This document shows positions 55,601-64,000 of a DNA stretch of 64,000 nucleotides, piece by piece; positions within the stretch are counted from its first letter, which is position 1; each line of letters starts with the position of its first letter. Under the pieces are notes generated by a model that saw nothing but the letters and a program-made list of their open reading frames with translations, searched no databases and was not told the DNA's origin. The position numbers were made by a program, and so were the translations under genes. Source of the DNA: Nemertoderma westbladi (taxonomy: Eukaryota; Xenacoelomorpha; Nemertodermatida; Nemertodermatidae); the NCBI GenBank assembly GCA_032718475.1, contig JAUCBJ010009151.1, positions 1-64,000 of the forward strand, read 5' to 3'.

Positions 55601-58356
55601 ATTGTTATACCGAGCAGTAATCGCTTCACTCGTCCACCCACTGTTATACCGACTGGTAATCACTGCACTCGTGTAGCCACTGTTACACCAACTGGTAATT
55701 GCTGCACTCGTACAGCCACTGTCATACCGACTGGTAATCGCTGCACTCGTGTAGCCACAGTTATACCAACCAGTAATTGCTGCACTTGTGTTGCCACTTT
55801 TACACCAACTGGTAATCGCTGCACTCATGTAGCCACTGTTATACCGACTAGTAATCGCAACACTTGTGTAGCAACTGTTACACCAACTGGTAATCGCTGC
55901 ACTCGTTTAGCCACTGTTATACCGACCGGTAATCGCTGCACTCGTGTTGCCACTGTTATACCAACCGGTAATCACTGCACTCATGTTGCCACTGTTACAC
56001 CAACTGGCAATCGCTGCACTCATGTAGCCACTGTTATACCGACTAGTAATCGCTACACTTGTGTAGCCACTGTTACACCAACTGGTAATCGCTGCTCTCA
56101 TTTAGCCACTGTTATACCGACCGGTAATCGCTGCAATCGTGTTGCCACTGTTACACCAACTGGTAATCGCTGCACTTGTGTTGCCGCTGTTATACCAACT
56201 GGTAATCGCTGCACTCGTTTAGCCACTGTTATACCGACCGGTAATCGCTGCACTCGTGTTGCCACTGTTACACCAACTGGTAATCGCTGCACTCGTGTTG
56301 CCGCTGTTATACCGACCAGTAATTGCTGCACTCATGTAGCCACTGTTATACCAACCGGTAATCGCTGCACTCGTGTAGCCACTGTTATACCAAACCGGTA
56401 ATCGCTGCACTAGTGTAGCCACTGTTATACTGACCAGTAATCACTGCACTCGTTTAGCCACTGTTAAACCAACCGGTAATCGCTGCACTCGTGTAGCCAC
56501 TGTTATACCGACCAGTAATCACTGTACTCGTATAGCCACTGTTATACCAACCGGTAATTGCTGCACTCATGTAGCCACTGTTATACCGAACGGAAATCAC
56601 TGCACTCATGTAGCCACTGTTATACCAACCAGTAATCACTGCACTTGTGTTTCACTGTTACACCAACTGGTAATCGTTGCACTCGTGTTGCCGCTGTTAT
56701 ACCGACTAGTAATTGCTGCACTCATGTAGCCACTGTTATACCAACCGGTAATCGCTGCACTCGTGAAGCCACTATTATACCAAACCGGTAATCGCTGCAC
56801 TAGTGTAGCCACTGTTATACCGACCAGTAATCGCTGCACTCGTTTAGCCACTGTTAAACCAACCGGTAATCGCTGCACTCGTGTAGCCACTGTTATACTG
56901 ACCAGTAATCACTGTACTCGTGTAGTCACTGTTATACCAACCAGTAATTGCTGCACTCATGTAGCCACTGTTATACCGAACGGAAATCGCTGCACTCGTG
57001 TAGCCACTGTTATACCAACTTGTAATCACTGCACTCATGTTGCCACTGTTACACCAACTGGTAATCGCTGCACTCATTTAGCCACTGTTATACCAACCGT
57101 AAATTGCTGCACTCGTTTAGCCACTGTTATACCAACCGGTAATCGCTGCACTCGTGTAGCCACTGTTTTACCGACCGGTAAATGCTACACTCATTTAGTC
57201 ACTGTTATACCGACCAGATATCTACACTCGTGTAGCCACTGTTATACCGACCAGTAATTGCTGCACTCGTTTAGCCACTGTTATTCCGACTGGTAGTCGC
57301 TGCACTTGTGTAGCCACTGTTATACTGACCAGTAATCACTGCACTCGTGTAGCCACTGTTATACCAACCGGTAATCGCTGCACTTGTGAAGCCATTGTTA
57401 TACCGACTGGTAAATGCTACACTCGTTTAGCCACTGTTATACCGACTGGAAATCGCTGCACTCATGTAGCCACTGTTATACCAACCAGTAATTTCTACAC
57501 TCATTTAGCCACTGTTATACTGACCAGTAATCGCTGCACTCGTGTAGCCATTGTTATACTGACCAGTAATCACTGCACTCTTGTAGCCACTGTTACACAG
57601 ACCAGTAATAGCTGCACTCGTTTAGCCACTGTTATACCAACTGGTAATCTGTGCATTCGTGTAGTCACTGTTATACTGATCAGTAATCACTGCACTCGTG
57701 TAGCCATTGTTATACCGAGCAGTAATCGCTGCACTCGTCCAGCCACTGTTATACCGACTGGTAATCGCTGCACTCATGTAGCCACTGTTATACCGACCAG
57801 TAATTGCTGCACTTGTGTAGCCAGTGTTACACCAACTAGTAATCGCTGCACTCATGTAGCCATTGTTATACCAACTGGTAATCGCTGCACTCGTGTAGAC
57901 ACTGTTATACCGACCGGTAATTGCTACACTCATTTAGCCACTGTTATACCGACCAGAAATCACTGCACTCGTGTAGCCACTGTTATACCAACCATTAATC
58001 GCTGCACTCATGTAGCGACTGTTATACCAACCAGTAAATGCTATACTCGTTTAGCCACTGTTATACTGACCAGTAATTGCTGCACTCGTGTAGCCACTGT
58101 TACACCAACTGGTAATCGCTGCACTCATGTTGCCACTGTTATACCAACCGGTAATCGCTGCGCTTTTGTTGCCACTGTTACACCAACAGGTAATCGGTGC
58201 ACTCGTTTAGCCACGTTTATACCAACCGGTAATCGCTGCACTCATGTAGCCACTGTTATACGACCGGTAAATGCTACACTCGTTTAGCCACTGTTATACC
58301 AACCGGAAATCGCTGCACTCATGTAGCCACTGTTATACCAACCAGTAATCGCTGCA
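46675..58356. repeat. Main 39-bp satellite array, about 300 units
   Basis: About 11.7 kb of head-to-tail 39-bp units. Units vary mainly at four CpG positions (ATACCGACC, ACCGGTAA, AATCGCTGC, ACTCGTGT), each appearing as CG, CA or TG, and at GTGTAGCC / TTTAGCC / GTGTTGCC. Higher-order structure is visible: a marker variant (CAGACCAGTAATAGCTGC) recurs at 48241, 51048, 54056, 55500 and 57605, and 53755 onward is largely copied at 55199 onward (1444 bp apart). Because 39 is divisible by three, three of the six frames are open in the common unit, giving ORFs of up to 400 codons (TVIPTGNRCTRVA repeats on the plus strand; AAITGWYNSGYTS on the minus). I regard these as non-coding. Confidence 0.95.
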
Positions 58357-58361
58357 CTCGT
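58357..58361. repeat. Gypsy-2 target-site duplication, left copy (CTCGT)
   Basis: CTCGT before the LTR at 58362; the same bases follow at 63029-63033. The target is the ACTCGTGT part of a satellite unit. Confidence 0.8.
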
Positions 58362-58674
58362 TGTTATATCCTTATAGGCCATGCCGGATACTGTCTTGGG
58401 TGACGGGTTGGACTATGTATGTACAGCAGTACTGATATATCTACATAGCTATTGTATCTGTGATGCTGAAAATAATCCTACACACTGCGCCATGATGTGT
58501 TCCCAACTATATATGTAATATAATATATGAGGTCATAATATATATAATGTATAATATAATATCAGTCATCAGTGGGTCCAGTGCTAGTATTGCTAGCCTG
58601 GTACAGATACAATAGCTATGTAGATATATCAGTACTGCTGTACATACATAGTCCAACCCGTCACCCAAGACAGT
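58362..58674. repeat. Gypsy-2 5' LTR, rearranged into an inverted palindrome
   Basis: 58362-58461 is a direct copy of the first 100 bp of the 3' LTR. A ~31-bp spacer with no match follows (58462-58492). 58493-58674 is the reverse complement of the 3' LTR minus its first ~28 bp. The two arms can pair over roughly 70 bp, with the rest of the inverted copy in the loop. Confidence 0.88.
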
Positions 58675-61600
58675 TGCTACACATACTTACCATCCGTCGA
58701 CTACCAGGGACGCGATCCGCATTACAGTGCGACCCCCTGATCCGCTAGATGATAGCATAGATTACAATGGGTTTAAAAGATGGGAAGCCGGCTGGGCTAA
58801 TTACCAACGAGTCGTTAAACTCGAAGAGAAACCCCGCCGAGACCATATATCTACATTCTGGACATTCTGCACTCCAGAATTCTTACAGCGAATCGATCGA
58901 ATAGTTGGAATTCCACAGGATACAAACCAATCTGTCAATGAGGTGTTAACCCAGATCCGACAGTACTTAAAGTCACAGCGTAATGTGGCGGTTGACAGGT
59001 ACCAACTAGTTCGTAGATGCCAGCAAGATAAGGAGCCCATCGATGATTTTTACTTAAAACTTTGCGAGTTAGCGGATGATGCAGAGCTGCGTACAATGAC
59101 AGCTGACGATTGGTTGGCAACACTAATCGTCTGCGGTCTCCGCAATGAGGAAGTCCGTCAGGAACTCCTTTCAAAGAAACCAGCACTCAACCTCATCGAT
59201 ACTCTCACTCTATGTCGTAATCGTGAGTTAGCAGAGCGTGATGAGGCCAAACTGCGATCGGCTTCAAAGGGCCAGGCAGTAAACGCGAATACCCGTGGTC
59301 GCACCCAATACAAAAACAAATATTATAATTATAAATCCGGGGGCGATAGGAGTAGAAATCGGAGCGCATCGAAATCCGGAAGTGGGAGACGATGCTACCG
59401 TTGTGGAGGAGAATGGCCACACAAGGAATCTAAACAATGCAAGGCTAAGGATTCAACTTGCAACGCATGCGGCAAAAAGGGACACTTACAGCCAGTTTGT
59501 CGGTCTAAAAATACAAATCCTCCCAATTCTCAAAATTCGGGACATAAAAACAATGCAGTACTAATTGCTACAGTTACAAATTACTCCGCAAAACCATATG
59601 TCGAGATTGAGTTTGATAGAGAAGCTGACAACATTTACCTCGGCACACACAAAGTTATCGCCGATACGGGAGCTGAAATGACAGTTTCCGGTATGGGTTT
59701 ACTACACAAACTACATATCAATGTTGACAGTTTAAGTACGAATACCAAAAATCTTATTGGAGTAAATGGTTCTAGTCTTGATACACTCGGTATTCTTCAA
59801 ATTAAACTCATGGAATGTATATCCGGCAACATATATTTTGAGAATATAGGTATCTGCAGGGATATACCACATAATGATGTTTATCTATGCCTTACAGCTG
59901 GCCGTCATCTAGGAATTGTGCATAGGGAATTTCCCATCCCAATTCCACAATCCCGTTCCATACGTCCAGTAAATGATGTTAACCAAGTTAAGGATGAAAT
60001 CAAACAATCATTACTTTCCGAATTCCATGACGTTTTCGACTCATCAGAGCAACTTAAAATGATGGACTGCCCACCAATGGTAATAGAACTTCGTGAAAAC
60101 GCTGTCCCATTTGCAATATATGCAGCTCGCTCCATTCCATTTCCTTTACGCGAGAAAACAAGAATAGAAATTGAGGATATGGTGAAAAAGAATATTATCG
60201 AACGAGTTGGAGACCGCGCAGTTCCCTGGTGCCACCCCATGGTAGTGGCCAAAAAACCAAACGGAGGTGTTCGAATCACTGCGGATTTAACGAAACTGAA
60301 CTCCCAAGTTAACCGCACCATACATAATGCTATCACACCTTTCGATGCCGTATCAAATATTACTCCTTCAGCTAAAATATTCTCATCCCTCGATGCCACC
60401 AAAGGATACTGGCAAGTTGAACTCGAGGAAAATTCGCGCGACTTCACTACATTCCTCACTCCATGGGGCCGCTTCCGGTATTGCCGCGCCCCAATGGGAT
60501 ACATTTCTACAGGAGATTCATACAATCTCAGGGGAGATTTGGCCTTGAAAGGCATCTCTAGAGTCACAAAGGTTGTAGACGACATACTAATTGAAGATGA
60601 CAACTTTGACAACAACATATTACGGGTTTGCGAAGTTCTAGAATGCTGTCGGAAACATTCAATAACCCTTAACCCAAATAAATTCAACTTTGCGGTAGAT
60701 AAATCATTATATGCTGGTTATATTGTATCTGGCAATGGTACCGAGGCCAATCCTAATATTGTTAAAGCAATAATCGACCTTCCCATACCACAGAATATTA
60801 CCGATTTATGTTCTTTCATGGGAATGGCCAACCAACTGGGACATTTCAGTTCAGATGTCAGCGCGACTGCAGGGCCATTACGAGATCTATTACGGACACG
60901 CAACAGCTTCACATGGCTTCCTGTCCACACTGAGGCGTTCAATAATACTAAAAGTGCCCTCACTAGACCGCCTGTATTGGCTCGCTTTGACCCGAACAAA
61001 GAAACCCGATTGGAAACCGACGCCACACGTTTACATGGATTTGGATTCAACTTGATGCAATATCAAGAAGGAAACTGGCGTTTAATCCTATGCGGCAGTC
61101 GATTTATGTCGGACCCGGAAAGCCGTTACGCCATCATCGAACTCGAGGCACTCGCTATCCGGTATGCAGTTAAGAAATGTCATTTATATTTATCAGGAAT
61201 TCCAGAATTTACAGTCATTACAGACCACCGACCATTGATTAACATATTTAATTCGTATTCGCTTAGCCAGGTTGATAATGCTAAACTGCAAAAAGTCAAA
61301 GCGGATTTACAATCAAATTACCAATTTATCGTTAAATGGCGTAGTGGTAAGCAGCATTGCATAGCAGACTGTTTAAGTCGGGCACCTGTGGACGATCCGG
61401 ACGAGGAAAATAATGAACCGGAAAGCTTCCAATACTCCACTGCTGTAAACTCCATTGCAATTGTCGTCTGTGCAGATGAAATTAATGATAAAATTATTGA
61501 CCCGGTTTTGGATGATATACGACTATCTGGCCAAAACGATAACGACTACCAGGCATTAATCACTGCCATCCAATCCTCTTTTACAAATAATTGTGATCGA

Positions 61601-62762
61601 CATCCCTTTGTACAGAAATTCAAATCGATTTGGGATTATTTATCTATCGACAAGGGCCTGGTATTATATGGAAATCGTATCGTTATACCTAAAGATAAAC
61701 GGAGAGAAGTCCTCCAGCACCTCCATGCGGCCCACCAGGGTATTGTTCGCACAAAGCAGAGAGCCCGTTGTGCGGTATATTGGCCAGGTATAACAAATGA
61801 AATAACGCAACTAGTTGAATGTTGTAACTTATGTCAGGAACGACAAACAAGTCAACCAAAGGAAGAAATTATATTCGACGCAGTACCTACTAGAATCTTC
61901 GAATCTGTTTCTACGGATTTATTTACTCTCGGAGGTTACCACTACTTAGTTTACTCGGATCGATTTTCTGGGTACCCTCTAGTCACCGAGTGGCGAAATG
62001 ACCCGGATTCCTCAAAGGTCATTTCTATTATTCGAAAATTCTTTGTTGATACTGGCGTACCCATCTACCTTCGTTCGGACGGGGGGCCACAGTTTGCGTC
62101 TTCCAAATTCCGAATATTCTTAAAGCGTTGGGGTGTAAACCACGTTACCAGTACACCTTATTACCCCCAAAGTAACGGACATGCGGAGTCGGCCGTTAAA
62201 TCTATTAAAACACTACTCTCAAAGATGCCGAATATTCATATCGATGCAGAAGAATTCCAGGAAGCATTATTGGAACTGAGGAACACACCCCGCAGTGATG
62301 GGAAGTCCCCAAACCAACTCATATTCGGAAATAACTTACGATCACGAGTACCTACCCACCACTCTTCATTCTCTCCCCAATGGCAATTGGATGCCGAAGA
62401 ATTGGATTCTAAACGAAATATTATTAGGGATAAAGTAGAAACATATTATAACCACGGGTCGAAAAACTTACCACCATTCAAAGTTGGAGACAAAGTCAGA
62501 GTACAGAATATGAAGTCCAAACGATGGGACATAGTTGGAGATATTATTGGCGTTGGTGCGCGACGCGATTACATGGTTAAATTACCATCCGGTTGAACCT
62601 ATTGGCGAAATCGCAGGTTTATACGGCCATATAAGGAACCGGAAAATTACTCTCAGTCTCGAAGTGAATCTATGGTAGACTCACAATCCCCCGAACCGGA
62701 AGTTACACCATTGCGACGCAGTCAACGTAACGCTCCTAAACATGTTACTTTTAATTTGGATT
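58675..62762 (+). CDS. Gypsy-2 gag-pol polyprotein
   Basis: The frame is open from 58675 with no ATG before 58727 (GTG); the original start was probably lost in the 5' rearrangement. Residues are numbered from 58727. Gag about 1-215 (DYNGFKRWEAGWANYQ, QDTNQSVNEVLTQIRQYL); zinc knuckles (CYRCGGEWPHKESKQC, CNACGKKGHLQPVC); protease D313-T-G; RT with WCHPMVVAKKPNGGVRI, FSSLDATKGYWQV and VVDD at 616-619; RNase H (RLETDATRLHGFGF, IELEAL, TDHRPL, SGKQHCIADCLSRAP); integrase with HAAHQGI and CNLCQ, D1064, D1118, E1154 (D,D-35-E). A TGA at 62594-62596 cuts the last ~55 codons (RNRRFIRPYKEPE and a basic tail), after the integrase core. Gag and pol are one ORF without a shift. Confidence 0.9.
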
Positions 62763-62818
62763 AAAAAACTAACTCTGATGTTTGAACTTTGAAAAAAAAA
62801 AAAAAAAAAAAAAAAAGT
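62763..62818 (+). other. A-rich tract before the gypsy-2 3' LTR
   Basis: A run of about 25 A ending AAAAAGT directly before the LTR, where a polypurine tract is expected. It may be an A-only polypurine tract expanded by slippage. Confidence 0.7.
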
Positions 62819-63028
62819 TGTTATATCCTTATAGGCCATGCCGGATACTGTCTTGGGTGACGGGTTGGACTATGTATGTACAGCAGTACTGATATATCTA
62901 CATAGCTATTGTATCTGTACCAGGCTAGCAATACTAGCACTGGACCCAATGATGACTGATATTATATTATACATTATATATATTATGACCTCATATATTA
63001 TATTACATATATGGTTGGGAACACATCA
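62819..63028 (+). repeat. Gypsy-2 3' LTR
   Basis: 210 bp, TGTTATATCC...ACACATCA, followed by CTCGT (63029-63033) and then satellite. Confidence 0.85.
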
Positions 63029-63033
63029 CTCGT

Positions 63034-63482
63034 GTAGCCACTGTTATACCAACTGGTAATCGCTGCACTTATGAAGCCACTGTTATACTGACCAGTAATC
63101 ACTGCACTCGAGTAGCCACTGTTACACCGACCAGTAATCGCTGCACTCGTGTAGCCACTGTTATACCAACTGGTAATTGGTGCACTCATTTAGCCACTGT
63201 TATACCAACCTGTAATCGATGCACTCGTGTAGCCACTATTATACCGACCGGTATTTGCTACACTCATTTAGCCATTGTTATACCAACCAGTAATCGCTGC
63301 ACTCGTTTAGCCACTGTTATACCGACTGGTAAAAGCTACACTCGTGTTGCCACTGTTACACCAACTGGTAATCGCTGCACTCGTGTAGCCACTGTTATAC
63401 CGACAAATAATTGCTGCACTCATGTAGCCACTGTTATACCAACCGTTAATCGCTGCACTCATGTAGCCACTGTTATACCAAC
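63034..63482. repeat. 39-bp satellite array, about 11 units
   Basis: Resumes in phase after gypsy-2 and ends at the poly(T) at 63483. Confidence 0.92.
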
Positions 63483-64000
63483 TTTTTTTTTTTTACGGTT
63501 TTTTATTTTTTAATAACGAAAATAATCCATTAACATTGTAACTACGTAGCCTAATGCAAGAGTAGTATTCGTCACCACCCGTCACCAAGCAACAGTACCG
63601 CACTTTGTACAGTTAGGCCTACTGCAGTACTGTTTGGATCAAGCTGCCCACAGTTTACGATTGAACCGGAGTTGCGGTTGCTGTGTCAGCATTTGACAGC
63701 GTGATGGAGGTCTCCGCAATTTCGTGGTGAACCGGACGTCTGCTTGAGGAGCGGGACCCACGAAGGCACATTAGAGAAGATCTCAGAAGAGAGAAACTCA
63801 GTTGCCTCCGCGTCCATGACACACATTCCGGGTAGCTGATTCCACGTTTGTCCGCAATCTTTAGGGACAACCGCTTCACGAACTGCTGTGTTGTCGGCGC
63901 CATCCCTCCAAATGCAGAGAATATGAGGGGTGTAAAAGTCGATAACTCGACTTCACGGATACGCTCCTCATATTTTAGCTGCTTCCGTCGCTCGTGGTAT
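63483..64000 (-). mobile_element. 3' end of a non-LTR element, partial
   Basis: A run of 12 T at 63483-63494 at the exact satellite edge, read on the minus strand as a poly(A) tail, with an untranslated stretch and then the end of a minus-strand ORF. This is the arrangement of a retroposed element inserted in the satellite. The 5' part lies beyond the window. Confidence 0.6.
63655..64000 (-). CDS. C-terminal part of a retroelement-type ORF, runs off the window
   Basis: Open from the window edge to a stop at 63655. Motifs: YHERRKQLKYEERIREVE, FTPLIFSAFGGM, QQFVKRLSLKIADKRGI and RRQLSFSLLRSSLMCLRGSR. I associate this combination with the C-terminal segment of predicted proteins that are abundant in aquatic invertebrate genomes and often linked to retroelement polyproteins, but that is recollection, not a search. 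The ATG at 63903 is internal. The function is not known to me. Confidence 0.5.
   Translation of the reverse strand, partial: YHERRKQLKYEERIREVELSTFTPLIFSAFGGMAPTTQQFVKRLSLKIADKRGISYPECVSWTRRQLSFSLLRSSLMCLRGSRSSSRRPVHHEIAETSITLSNADTATATPVQS

Larger units (their letters stand above)
58362..63028 (+). mobile_element. Gypsy-2, nearly intact Ty3/gypsy element
   Basis: Lies in the satellite with target duplication CTCGT. It has a rearranged 5' LTR (58362-58674), one long gag-pol ORF with a single late TGA, a tract of about 25 A, and a normal 210-bp 3' LTR (62819-63028). No separate env. Confidence 0.88.

Noticed and set aside
46675-58356. Regular short repeats resembling a CRISPR array
   Set aside because: Units are head-to-tail 39-mers with no unique spacers, in a eukaryotic sequence full of animal retrotransposons.

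Overview
This window is eukaryotic, almost certainly from an invertebrate animal. It carries no recognisable host gene. It holds BEL/Pao elements (a lineage known only from animals), Ty3/gypsy elements, non-LTR retrotransposons, a small TTAA-target DNA transposon and a very large 39-bp satellite. There are no operons, ribosome binding sites or CRISPR arrays. One 100-N assembly gap lies at 23512-23611. The species cannot be named from the sequence.

Layout. 1-8.9 kb: BEL-1 on the minus strand, with a complete 1230-residue gag, one in-frame TAG, a protease, and then a deletion of reverse transcriptase, RNase H and integrase; its right side is AT-rich DNA with several small repeat families. 9.4-11.4 kb: BEL-4 on the plus strand, only the linker and integrase end of pol, broken by one stop. 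11.4-16.2 kb: mostly anonymous DNA with a pair of matching hairpins and a CCAAT/TATA promoter-like block. 16.3-20.1 kb: a LINE on the minus strand (ORF1, endonuclease-RT ORF2) flanked by a 15-bp target duplication.

20.1-63.5 kb is one 39-bp satellite region split by insertions. Gypsy-1 (5'-truncated, plus strand) sits in the satellite. BEL-2 (22603-32293, minus strand, target duplication AATAT) sits inside the 3' LTR of gypsy-1. A 715-bp TTAA transposon sits inside gag of BEL-2. BEL-3 (33514-46669, minus strand, target duplication GTTAC) sits in the satellite; it is 13.2 kb long and carries an extra gene after integrase with a DEDD-exonuclease-like region and CCHC knuckles. The main array (46675-58356, about 300 units) follows. 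Gypsy-2 (58362-63028, plus strand, target duplication CTCGT) is nearly intact, but its 5' LTR is an inverted palindrome. More satellite runs to 63482, where the poly(A) end of a minus-strand non-LTR element begins and continues past the window.

How the parts relate. Each autonomous element encodes capsid/nucleocapsid, protease, RT-RNase H and integrase, or for the LINE endonuclease and RT. Every copy has at least one break (stop, frameshift, insertion, deletion or lost catalytic residue), so none looks fully active. The most unusual content is the BEL-3 accessory gene, the inverted 5' LTR of gypsy-2, the gag-protease-only BEL-1, the twin hairpins, and the satellite, whose variation falls almost entirely at CpG sites.
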